Shown: positions 12,246 through 24,292 of the stretch, piece after piece
Layout of the letters: each line of letters begins with the position of its first letter
Numbering within the stretch: the stretch's first letter is position 1
Source: Argopecten irradians
Taxonomy: Eukaryota > Mollusca > Bivalvia > Pectinida > Pectinidae
Direction: 5' to 3'
Assembly (NCBI RefSeq): GCF_041381155.1
Contig: NC_091139.1
Span: 7,502,383 to 7,566,382 of the forward strand
DNA length: 64,000 nt
Translations under genes and position numbers: made by a program
Notes under the pieces: model-generated
Told to the model about the DNA's origin: nothing
Databases searched by the model: none
The model's input: only the letters and a program-made list of their open reading frames with translations

Positions 12246-13691
12246 ACCATGTCCTTCTACCTTCCTCTCCATCCCTAACAATAACACAACAGGTTTCGCC
12301 TTCCTTTCTTTTTCACCCTCCTCCAATACACACAATAACACAAAAGGTCCCTTTCTCCCTCACCTTCAACAAAACACAAGAACCTACTATCCCTCTCTCA
12401 TCTCTACTACTTCTTTACTGAATATCTCCCATCTCTTCCTAATAACTCTCTTATTAAGAGACAAATGAGAAAACACATTATAAATATGATTGTTTAAATG
12501 TATCACATATTCCATTTACTAACACATCAATCTTTTTAATTCTGTCCTCTGGTCTGATTTTCCGTTTTTAGAAATCTACCATAGTCCACATCTTTGTGTT
12601 TGATTGGTTACGGTATATTTTGCAAATACATGTATTTGAATAAAAATATTTCCTTTTAGAAATACATCAACAACAAATAACACAGGCAGAAAACAAATCT
12701 AGCCTGATTCGAAAGAGATTTCATCACGGAACGCAAATTCTGTCACAATTAATCACCTTCAGAACTAAAATTGATTCTGACAGCTATCAAACCCTCAAAA
12801 CTATAAAATCAGAACCTAAACCCAACATTCTATAATGGATGGGTTGGAGAAGCAGTGTCTTTATCAGATGGTAAATGAAACTAAACCGCCCGGTGAAAAC
12901 CGTGATGCCACAAACAACCCTCCCACCCGCCATAAACAACACACCACCATTTTTATCAGCAAATAGCTAATTAACAGAGTTTTATTAATCAATACTTTGT
13001 TTTTACCAAATGACTACTTATTGATTCCCGTGTCTTGTATTGGCGGTATTTCCTAGGTAATACGGCGGCATTTTAAACCAATCCAGTATCATTGATAATG
13101 TAATTAACTTGGTTGTCTAACAGTGGAGAACAATAGGCCAACTTTGACCTGCTAAAAGCATAGAATAGTCGTCACCATGTACGGGATGCTATTGTATGTA
13201 ATTTGTATCGTGTAAGCTCCTCAACAGGATATTACCAAATGATACTACTTCGTCAAATTTCACGCCAGACTGAGTTAGAAGCTAATAGTTACTGACACGA
13301 AATATGTAGTCTCTATTGCAAGAGAACTTTAAGCAATTATCCACAGCAATCAGCAGGTTTCGATTCGCACATACTCCTGGCAATATTAATTGCTTTTATA
13401 TTGAAATTTTTCAATCGACAGCAGAACAAGAGGCCAACGACCCTTAATAGTTACCTGGGTTCAGACATAAATATATAAAACATTCAACAATAAGAGAATT
13501 TGACTCTTTTGACCTTGACAGAATGTCTAGGTCATTTATTTAAAACAAATATCTGGGGCCTTTTATCTCAGCATAATACTAATAGATTTCTTGGTTCTGG
13601 GAGAGAGATGAAACTTACCTGACCCTTGTGACTTTAAAAAAATATTCATCAAGGTCAATTTATTTACAATATAAATGGGTTTACAACTTAC
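12246..13691. other. Unique AT-rich sequence, probably TFB1M intron
   Basis: The first 180 bases look like a decayed edge of the pyrimidine-rich array. The rest has no convincing exon on either strand. If TFB1M continues to the left, this whole stretch is intronic, following the donor at 13690-13691. A donor-like site at 13617-13618 is discussed among the rejected items. Confidence 0.45.
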
Positions 13692-16600
13692 TTCATTCCA
13701 AACGTTATTTTTTTGTTCCTGTGGTGGAAGATGAGTTTGCAGACTTTTTCCACCAGGGGAAAAGGAAGTGGAATCACGGGATTGATACGTGGCAGGAAGT
13801 GCACCACACCAACATCAACCTTAGGTCTTGGGACAAAAGCGGCACCTACAACACAATTATATAGGAAATAGTGGTCGGAACACAGTACTGAACCTATAGC
13901 CAAGATGATGTTTGAAATATTTTGTTCAGATAGAATATTTAATAAAAGATCCAACAGGGACAATCTGCAACATAGTGCAAAATAATTCCAGTCAAAGTAT
14001 TTTGTCTCTCCATATTACAGAGTTATCTTCTTTCCGGGAAGGTGATGATTGTGACTGTATTTTCTTGTAAGTTAAACTCAAGTCATTTTCAAATATGGTG
14101 TTCTGTTTGCAATTAAATGATGTAACAATCAATACCTATACACAGGGCAGACAACTCTATATTATGCAAAGACAGAACCCAATAATGTGCTAGTACCATG
14201 ACCAAGGGCAACAATCATTTTGTATGTGGGGGAAGAGAGGGATATGCCTCGTTGATTGATTAGGCTTAACAGCTAAGGTCAATTAAGGATGACCTCTGTC
14301 ACAGTGTATGGAATGTTTTGGGAGGCTGTGGTATATTCGTGTTGTTTCTACTTGTAACAGTGGGACACTTCTCCTTTTTATACTAATAGCACTATCTCAC
14401 TAAATTTTGCCACCAAAGACAGAGATTTATGATAGAGAACATTAGAAAATTATCAAAAAAGGTCATCACAGACTTTTAGCTGTCTAGTAACGAATGAAAC
14501 TTACCTGGAATAGTGAACTTGTGGGTGACATGACACCAGTTTTGGCACATAGCAGAAAGGCGACATCGCTCATCTTTAAGAATGGGTGATACTATTCTCT
14601 CTGCTACTTCCTTTTGAAAAGTCAAGGTCATCCTGACCCGGCCATAGCGCCAGGCACTAGTTTGTTTAGAAATGGCCTCTAGGTATCTAATGATGAGAGG
14701 GGTAGCTACGTTGAAGGGAAGGTTCCCGATGATGTGAATATTTGGGGGACCTTTATCCCATGGAGTCACTAGATCCTCAGGGAACAGGCGACCCATGTCA
14801 AAGTACAACGCATCTCCAAGGATCACTCGCAGTCTATTATTGGACTCTCGAGATAGGGACTGAAATAATATGAATTTCTTATGATAATTGATCAAATAGT
14901 AATTATGCCACTGAGATGTTCACAGCATGTTTTCACTTACAATATACAATATCAATATACCATATTCTACCCAAAAAGGGCCATTTTCCTATATTTTCAT
15001 TCTACTTTCAGTTTCCCGTTTGATCTATGTTAAACCAGATGGGCAATATCACGCTATGAACTCCAATCTGGTCAAGCGTATGAATAGTTAACGTTTCCGC
15101 CGCGTCACGGACAGTGTATACAATATATACTTACGCCTATACATAACGGTCAAATAATTTAAAAAGTGGTTTTAAAGTTGTGTGGTCTATGAAATCTAAT
15201 AGTATTATCATGTTTACAAAGTAGCATGTATTAAAAAATATCATCGCATAATTTTCATTTGTTCGCTTGTTTCAAACCGTTTTGTGTTGAACTATATTCA
15301 GAAGCTGATGATATGGCTGTTCCGTTTATTAAACTTGGTGACGTCAACACAAGCGCAAGCGGGAAAATTCAAAGGATATACATGTATAGTGTTGAATTTT
15401 AATAATCGTAATGGAAATATAAGTAATAAACTGTTACCAGATTGGACATACAGTTGATATGAAGCCCATCCGTCCGAAAGATAAATATTCATGGCGCCCT
15501 AACGGGCGCCATTCTATTTATCTTCCTTCCGGATGGGCTTCATATCAACTGTATGTCCAATCTGGTAACAGTTTATTGCTTAAATAAACGCCCCTCCCCT
15601 CATTTCAACTAGCCGGGTATAAGACCAAAACTGTATAGGTTTGCAACAATTTCTTCTTATTTTGCACCTTTTCATTTTTTCAATTTTTTAACGCTCTGGG
15701 CGCTTATTAGACACCATATTTGCTGTAGACTTATAATCAGTGGCTGAAAAGCAAAAATTGAATGACAATTGACATGAGAGAGGGGAAATAACTCCAACTA
15801 TAAACTATAATTGCAAATCACCACAATTCTGGTCATTAATAAATAGAATGCATCTAGCAAATAACACTACCAGTATACATTTTTTTTTTACATAGTTAAA
15901 CTTTATTTAAATTTTAATGAATACCTGTACAGTGACCCTATGATATGTACTTGTATGGTGACCCTATGATATGTATACCTGTATGGTGACCCTATGATAT
16001 GTACCTGTATGGTGACCCTATAATATATATACCTGTTTGGTGACCCTATGATATATATGTACCTGTATGGTGATCCTATGATATATACCTGTATGGTGAC
16101 CCTATGATATACACCTGTATGGTGACCCTATGATATGTACCTGTATGGTGACCCTATGATATGTACCTGTATGGTGACCCTATGATATGTACCTGTATGG
16201 TGACCCTATGATATATATACCTGTATGGTGACCCTATGATATATATACCTGTATGGTGACCCTATGATATGTACCTGTATGGTGACCCTATGATATATAC
16301 CTGTATGGTGACCCTATGATATATATACCTGTATGGTGACCCTATGATATATATACCTGTATGGTGACCCTATGATATGTACCTGTATGGTGACCCTATG
16401 ATATGTACCTGTATGGTGACCCTATGATATGTACCTGTATGGTGACCCTATGATATGTATACCTGTATGGTGACCCTATGATATGTACCTGTATGGTGAC
16501 CCTATGATATATATACCTGTATGGTGACCCTATGATATATATACCTGTATGGTGACCCTATGATATATACCTGTATGGTGACCCTATGATATATACCTGT

Positions 16601-19600
16601 ATGGTGACCCTATGATATGTACCTGTATGGTGACCCTATGATATGTATACCTGTATGGTGACCCTATGATATGTACCTGTATGGTGACCCTATGATATAT
16701 ATACCTGTATGGTGACCCTATGATATATACCTGTATGGTGACCCTATGATATGTACCTGTATGGTGACCATAATATATGTATACCTGTATGGTGACCCTA
16801 TGATATATACCTGTATGGTGACCCTATGATATGTATACCTGTATGGTGACACTATGATATGTACCTGTATAGTGATCCTATGATATATGTATTCGTATAG
16901 TGACTCTATGATATATATATACCTGTATGGTGACACTATGATATATATACCTGTATGGTGACCCTATGATATGTACCTGCATGGTGACCCTTTGATATAT
17001 ACCTGTATGGTGACACTATGATATGTACTTCTATGGTGACCCTGTGATATATGTACCTGTATGGTGACCCTATGATATATATATCAGTATGGTGACCTTA
17101 TGATATAAACCTGTATGGTGACCCTATGATATGTACCTGTATGGTGACCTTATGATATATACCTGTATGGTGACCCTATGATATATACCTGTATGGTGAC
17201 CCTATGATATGTACCTGTATGGTGACCCTATGATATGTATACCTGTATGGTGACCCTATGATATGTACCTGTATGGTGACCCTATGATATATACCTGTAT
17301 GGTGACCCTATGATATGTATACCTGTATGGTGACCCTATGATATGTACCTGTATGGTGACCCTATAATATGTACCTGTATGGTGACCCTATGATATATAT
17401 ACCTGTATGGTGACCCTATGATATATACCTGTATGGTGACCCTATGATATATACCTGTATGGTGACCCTATGATATATACCTGTATGGTGACCCTATGAT
17501 ATGTACCTGTATGGTGACCCTATGATATGTACCTGTATGGTGACCCTATGATATGTATACCTGTATGGTGACCCTATGATATATACCTGTATGGTGACCC
17601 TATGATATATACCTGTATGGTGACCCTATGATATATACCTGTATGGTGACCCTATGATATATATACCTGTATGGTGACCCTATGATATGTATACCTGTAT
17701 GGTGACCCTATGATATATATACCTGTATGGTGACCCTATGATATATATACCTGTATGGTGACCCTATGATATGTATACCTGTATGGTGACCCTATGATAT
17801 GTATACCTGTATGGTGACCCTATGATATATATACCTGTATGGTGACCCTATGATATATATACCTGTATGGTGACCCTATGATATGTATACCTGTATGGTG
17901 ACCCTATGATATGTATACCTGTATGGTGACCATATGATATGTATACCTGTATGGTGACCCTATGATATGTACCTGTATGGTGACCCTATGATATATATAC
18001 CTGTATGGTGACCCTATGATATATATACCTGTATGGTGACCCTATGATATGTATACCTGTATGGTGACCCTATGATATATATACCTGTATGGTGACCCTA
18101 TGATATATGTATTCGTATAGTGACTCTATGATATATATATACCTGTATGGTGACCCTATGATATATATACCTGTATGGTGACCCTATGATATGTATACCT
18201 GTATGGTGACCCTATGATATATATACCTGTATGGTGACCCTATGATATATGTACCTGTATGGTGACCCTATGATATGTATACCTGTATGGTGACCCTATG
18301 ATATATATACCTGTATGGTGACCATATGATATGTATACCTGTATGGTGACCATATGATGTATACCTGCATGGGGATCCTATGATAAATGTACCTGTATAG
18401 TGACCATATGATATGTTTACCTGTATGGGGATCCTATGATAAATGTACCTGTATGGTGACCCTATGATATATATACCTGTATGGTGACCCTATGATATGT
18501 ATACCTGTATGGTGACCCTATGATATATATACCTGTATGGTGACCTTATGATATGTATACCCGTATGGTAACCTATAATATGTATACCTGTATGGTGACC
18601 CTATGATACGTATACCTGTTTGGTGACCCTATGATATGTATACCTGTATGGTGACCCTATGATATATAACTGTATGGTGACCCTATAATATGTATACCTG
18701 TATGGTGACCTTATGATATGTATACCTGTATGGTGACCTTATGATATATATACCTGTATGGTGACCCTATGATATGTATACCTGTATGGTGACCCTATGA
18801 TATGTATACCTGTATGGTGACCCTATGCTATATATACCTGTATGGTGACCTTATGATATGTATACCTGTATGGTGACCCTATAATATGTATACCTGTATG
18901 GTGACCCTATGATACGTATACCTGTTTGGTGACCCTATGATATGTATACCTGTATGGTGACCCTATGATATATACCTGTATGGTGACCCTATGATATGTA
19001 CCTGTATGGTGACCCTATGATATGTATACCTGTATGGTGACCCTATGATATGTACCTGTATGGTGACCCTATGATATATATACCTGTATGGTGACCCTAT
19101 GATATATATACCTGTATGGTGACCCTATGATATGTACCTGTATGGTGACCATAATATATGTATACCTGTATGGTGACCATACGATATATAACTGTATGGT
19201 GACCCTATGATATGTATACCTGTATGGTGACCCTATGATATGTACCTGTATGGTGACCCTATGATATATATACCTGTATGGTGACCCTATGATATGTACC
19301 TGTATGGTGACCCTATGATATATATACCTGTATGGTGACCCTATGATATATACCTGTATGGTGACCCTATGATATGTACCTGTATGGTGACCATATGATA
19401 TGTATACCTGTATGGTGACCCTATGATATATACCTGTATGGTGACCCTATGATATGTTTACCTGTATGGTGACCCTATGATATGTACCTGTATGGTGATC
19501 CTATGATATATGTACCTGTATAGTGACTCTATGATATATATATACCTGTATGGTGACCCTATGATACGTATACCTGTATGGTGACCCTATGATATGTACC

Positions 19601-22600
19601 TGCATGGTGACCCTATGATATATACCTGTATGGTGACACTATGATATGTACTTCTATGGTGACCCTGTGATATATGTACCTGTATGGTGACCCTATGATA
19701 TATATATCAGTATGGTGACCTTATGATATAAACCTGTATGGTGACCCTATGATATGTACCTGTATGGTGACCCTATGATATATACCTGTATGGTGACCCT
19801 ATGATATGTATACCTGTATGGTGACCCTATGATATGTACCTGTATGGTGACCCTATGATATGTATACCTGTATGGTGACCCTATGATATGTACCTGTATG
19901 GTGACCCTATGATATATACCTGTATGGTGACCCTATGATATGTATACCTGTATGGTGACCCTATGATATGTACCTGTATGGTGACCCTATGATATGTACC
20001 TGTATGGTGACCCTATGATATGTATACCTGTATGGTGACCCTATGATATGTATACCTGTATGGTGACCCTATGATATATACCTGTATGGTGACCCTATGA
20101 TATATACCTGTATGGTGACCCTATGATATGTACCTGTATGGTGACCCTATGATATGTATACCTGTATGGTGACCCTATGATATGTATACCTGTATGGTGA
20201 CCCTATGATATATGTACCTGTATGGTGACCCTATGATATGTACCTGTATGGTGACCCTATGATATATACCTGTATGGTGACCCTATGATATATATACCTG
20301 TATGGTGACCTTATGATATGTATACCTGTATGGTGACCCTATAATATGTATATCTGTATGGTGACCCTATGATATGTATACCTGTATGGTGACCCTATAA
20401 TATGTATACCTGTATGGTGACCCTATGATATGTATACCTGTATGGTGACCATATGATATATATACCTGTATGGTGACCCTATGATATATATACCTGTATG
20501 GTGACCCTATGATATATATACCTGTATGGTGACCCTATGATATATATACCTGTATGGTGACCCTATGATATGTATACCTGTATGGTGACCCTATGATATG
20601 TACCTGTATGGTGACCCTATGATATATATACCTGTATGGTGACCCTATGATATGTATACCTGTATGGTGACCCTATGATATATATACCTGTATGGTGACC
20701 CTATGATATATGTACCTGTATGGTGACCCTATGATATATATATACCTGTATGGTGACCCTATGATATATATACCTGTATGGTGACCCTATGATATATATA
20801 CCTGTATGGTGACCCTATGATATGTATACCTGTATGGTGACCCTATGATATATATACCTGTATGGTGACCCTATGATATATGTACCTGTATGGTGACCAT
20901 ATGATATATATACCTGTATGGTGACCCTATGATATGTATACCTGTATGGTGACCCTATGATATGTATACCTGTATGGTGACCATATGATATCTATACCTG
21001 TATGGTGACCCTATGATATGTATACCTGTATGGTGACCATATGATATGTATACCTGTATGGTGACCATATGATATGTATACCTGTATGGTGACCCTATGA
21101 TATATACCTGTATGGTGACCCTATGATATATATACCTGTATGGTGACCCTATGATATATATACCTGTATGGTGACCTTATGATATGTATACCTGTATGGT
21201 GACCCTATAATATGTATACCTGTATGGTGACCTTATGATACGTATACCTGTTTGGTGACCCTATGATATGTATACCTGTATGGTGACCCTATGATATATA
21301 ACTGTATGGTGACCCTATAATATGTATACCTGTATGGTGACCTTATGATATGTATACCTGTATGGTGACCTTATGATATATATACCTGTATGGTGACCCT
21401 ATGATATATATACCTGTATGGTGACCCTATGATATATACCTGTATGGTGACCCTATGATATATATACCTGTATATGGTGACCTTATGATATGTATACCTG
21501 TATGGTGACCCTATAATATGTATACCTGTATGGTGACCCTATGATACGTATACCTGTATGGTGACCCTATGATATGTATACCTGTATGGTGACCCTATGA
21601 TATATACCTGTATGGTGACCCTATGATATGTACCTGTATGGTGACCCTATGATATGTATACCTGTATGGTGACCCTATGATATGTATACCTGTATGGTGA
21701 CCCTATGATATATATACCTGTATGGTGACCCTATGATATATACCTGTATGGTGACCCTATGATATGTACCTGTATGGTGACCCTATGATATATACCTGTA
21801 TGGTTACCCTATGATATGTATACCTGTATGGTGACCTTATGATATATACCTGGTTTGGTTTGGTTTGGATTGTTTAGTTTTACGTCCTATTAACAGCCAG
21901 GGTCATGTAAGGACGTGCCAGGTTTGTTGGTGGAGGAAAGCCGGAGTACACGGAGAAAAACCACTTGCCAGCAGTCAGTACCTGGCAACTGCCCCACATG
22001 GGATTCAAACCCGCATCCCAGAGGTGGAGGGCTTGTGGTAATATGTCGGGACATCTTAACCACTCGGCCACCGCGGCCGAGTATATAATATATACCTGTA
22101 TGGTGACTCTATTATATATACCTGTATGGTGGCCCGATGATATGTACCTGTATGGTGACCCTTTGATATATATACCTGTATGTTGACCCTATGATATATA
22201 CCTGTATGTTGACCTTATGATATGTATACCTGTATGGTGGCCCTATGTCACGTATACCTGTATGGTGACCCTATGATATATAACTGTATGGTGACCCTAT
22301 AATATGTACCTGTATGGTGACCCTATGATATGTACCTGTATGGTGACCCTATGATATGTATACCTGTATGGTGACCCTATGATATGTACCTGTATGGTGA
22401 CCCTATGATATGTATACCTGTATGGTGACCCTATGATATGTACCTGTATGGTGACCCTATGATATATATACCTGTATGGTGACCCTATGATATGTATACC
22501 TGTATGGTGACCCTATGATATATGTACCTGTATAGTGACCCTATGATATGTATACCTGTATGATGACACTATGATATGTACCTGTATGGTGATCCTATGA

Positions 22601-23604
22601 TATATGTACCTGTATAGTGACCCTATGATATGTATACCTGTATGGTGACCCTATGATATATACCTGTATGGTGACCCTATGATATGTACCTGTATGGTGA
22701 CACTATGATATGTACCTGTATGGTGACCCTATGATATATGTACCTGTATAGTGACCCTATGATATATATATACCTGTATGGTGACCCTATGATATATATA
22801 CCTGTATGGTGACCCTATGATATATACCTGTATGGTGACCCTATGATATATACCTGTATGGTGACCCTATGATATATACCTGTATGGTGACCCTATGATA
22901 TGTACCTGTATGGTGACCCTATGATATATACCTGTATGGTGACCCTATGATATATATACCTGTATGGTGACACTATGATATGTACCTGTATGGTGACCCT
23001 ATGATATGTACCTGTATGGTGACCCTATGATATGTATACCTGTATGGTGACCCTATGATATATACCTGTATGGTGACCCTATGATATGTACCTGTATGGT
23101 GACCCTATGATATGTATACCTGTATGGTGATCCTATGTACCTGTAGGTTGTATTGTCAAAAAGAATGGTGTGTCATGACTTACCTATCAGGTATAAATAG
23201 AAAATTAAGCTATAGACAGGTATATTTTTAAGGGTTATTGATATCAATAACTACTGAGCAAAAGCTGAAAGAATTTTGTAGTATTTACGACGTGCTCTTG
23301 ATGACAGTCTGATGATTTAGCTGATTATTTGTGTTTTTACCTTTAGGCTAGGTATAAACCTGCTGTCCTTCTCTATGACAGCAAGGTGCTCCACTTCCTT
23401 GTCCAGAATAGCCCTTGTGATGCCTCCTGGCCCCGGCCCCACCTCACAAACATGTCCATTAGTAATGCGTCCTGCTGCTTTCACAATTTTTTTGTTGACA
23501 TTCATATCAAACAGAAAGTTTTGAGAAAGGTGTTTTTTCGCACTGATTCGATAAAGTCTTATAACATCTGCCACTGTAGGCATAGGGGGCAAACGCCCTG
23601 CCAT
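13692..23604 (-). CDS. TFB1M: Dimethyladenosine transferase 1, mitochondrial (partial, first three coding exons)
   Basis: This SAM-dependent rRNA methyltransferase of the KsgA/Dim1 family dimethylates two adenines in a 12S rRNA stem-loop in mitochondria. Exons on the minus strand are 23604-23341, 14859-14505 and 13845-13692, all GT/AG with matching phases, giving about 257 codons. Motifs seen are LSQNFLFD (residues 26-33), the SAM-binding [11 protein letters not shown] (54-64), the catalytic-loop NLPF (134-137), and [12 protein letters not shown] followed by [21 protein letters not shown]. The family is usually about 345 residues. The C-terminal quarter, starting with the LFPE-type segment, is not found in the window; it probably lies left of position 1 beyond the two large arrays. 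Intron 1 is 8.5 kb and holds the 26-bp minisatellite. The gene is head-to-head with XKR, 690 bp apart. Confidence 0.93.
14006..14178. mobile_element. MITE, family A (TGCATATTACAGAG termini), copy 1
   Basis: The left end reads CCATATTACAGAGTTATCTTC and the right end GACAACTCTATATTATGCAA; they are inverted complements with mismatches. The central region has the family's GTGAC and TAACAATCAATACCTAT segments. It lies in TFB1M intron 2. Four related copies are listed at 29020, 36910, 38552 and 47737. Confidence 0.6.
14246..14424 (+). mobile_element. Dispersed repeat, copy 2 (same family as 436-700)
   Basis: The order GATTAGGCTTAACAGCTAAG, then TTTTGGGAGGCTGTGGTATA, then ATAGCACTATCTCACTAAA parallels the copy at 436-700 with substitutions. 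The first part is shortened. It lies in TFB1M intron 2, near the exon at 14505. Confidence 0.6.
15421..15580. repeat. Near-perfect palindrome, arms about 77-80 bp
   Basis: The left arm (15421-15500) and right arm (15504-15580) are inverted complements with only a few mismatches, around a centre at GGCGCCCTAACGGGCGCC. An inner block of almost 50 bp, from AATAAACTGTTACC to AAGCCCATCCG, is an exact inverted match. The arrangement predicts a very stable hairpin and suggests a young fold-back element. It lies in TFB1M intron 1, just before the 26-bp array. Confidence 0.9.
15925..23145. repeat. Minisatellite array, 24-28-bp unit, about 7.2 kb, in TFB1M intron 1
   Basis: The unit is ACCTGTATGGTGACCCTATG followed by ATATAT, ATATGT or ATATGTAT, so length varies by two-base steps at the AT tract. 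On the strand of TFB1M transcription each unit reads CATACAGGTA, giving CAG|GTA donor-like sites throughout. Rare variants such as ACTTCTATGGTGACCCTGTG recur about 2.63 kb apart, which shows large-block duplication inside the array. One tRNA-derived SINE interrupts it at 21853-22080. Confidence 0.97.
21853..22080 (-). mobile_element. tRNA-derived SINE inserted in the 26-bp array
   Basis: On the minus strand the 5' end reads GTGGCCGAGTGGTTAAG (A box, Ser/Leu-tRNA-like) and further on GGGTTTGAATCCC (B box). A body containing GGTACTGACTGCTGGCAAG and GGCTGTTAATAGGACGT follows, with a 3' tail of CCAAA repeats. Array sequence ATATATACCTG flanks both sides and could be a target duplication, but it is also the array unit. 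Related copies lie at 51470-51655 and 57591-57785. I recall this family as common in scallops. Confidence 0.85.
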
Positions 23605-24292
23605 CCTGTTAAAATTTTGAAACCGAGTACAGTATGCACATGTACAGTAGTAGTTATTGTGTTACATTAGATATTACATATGTGTCATTACTGTCATTTT
23701 AGTAATTTTAAATGTGATTTTTAACATAAAATATTTCTTTCTGAACGTCACTGGGTTTTTTTCACAGTTTCTATGCACTCTGTATACTAAATATTTTGGG
23801 CGAGTAATCTCCCTTTACTGGTGACTGAAAAACTTGTGTCCATAAACATCCAGTTATTGGTATCGCAATGATGAAACTGAGAATTTTTCAAATAAATGTT
23901 ACTAATTACACACTCAAATAGAGCGCAACAATCTTTAGCTTTTCATAACACATGTGTATATCCATAATCGGCGAAACTTTGGACATTCGTGTGTTTGTCC
24001 TTCCTCATGGGCGCAGCCATCTTGTAATTTGCGGTAATTGTCGTATGCCAAAACATTACTGACATAATATTTCAGCAATTCTTGTAGACTGTTTGAAATT
24101 ATTATACTTTGAGATCATATCGGTGGATTTCTTTTCAATTATATATATATAATTTTTGCAGAAAATGTTACTTTTACGACATTTTCGCAAACAAAGGTCA
24201 CAGGTCAAACTTTCAAAATGGAGGTGTATTCATAGCAGTGCGCCAAATTCAAACTGACAAGAAAAGAATGAGTATTTAGCATACATTTCAGG
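23605..24292. promoter_or_regulatory. Probable divergent promoter of TFB1M (minus) and XKR (plus)
   Basis: The two start codons lie 690 bp apart, head to head. The spacer contains GCAGCCATCTTG at 24014 and AAAATGGAGG at about 24216. Both resemble the YY1-type GCCATCTT/AAGATGGC element often found near metazoan transcription starts. Two short upstream frames precede the XKR start (ATGGAGGTGTATTCATAG, and ATGAGTATTTAG ending 16 bases before it). Promoter function is inferred from the geometry. Confidence 0.5.

Noticed and set aside
13619-13631. A possible 13-base TFB1M micro-exon with AG and GTAAGTTT borders
   Set aside because: It keeps phase, but the encoded NHKGQ does not fit the expected family sequence after FGM, where an LFPE-type segment should follow. 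A chance donor is more likely.
21880-22186. Short frames across the SINE at 21853-22080
   Set aside because: They are translations of the tRNA-derived SINE and its flanking array.
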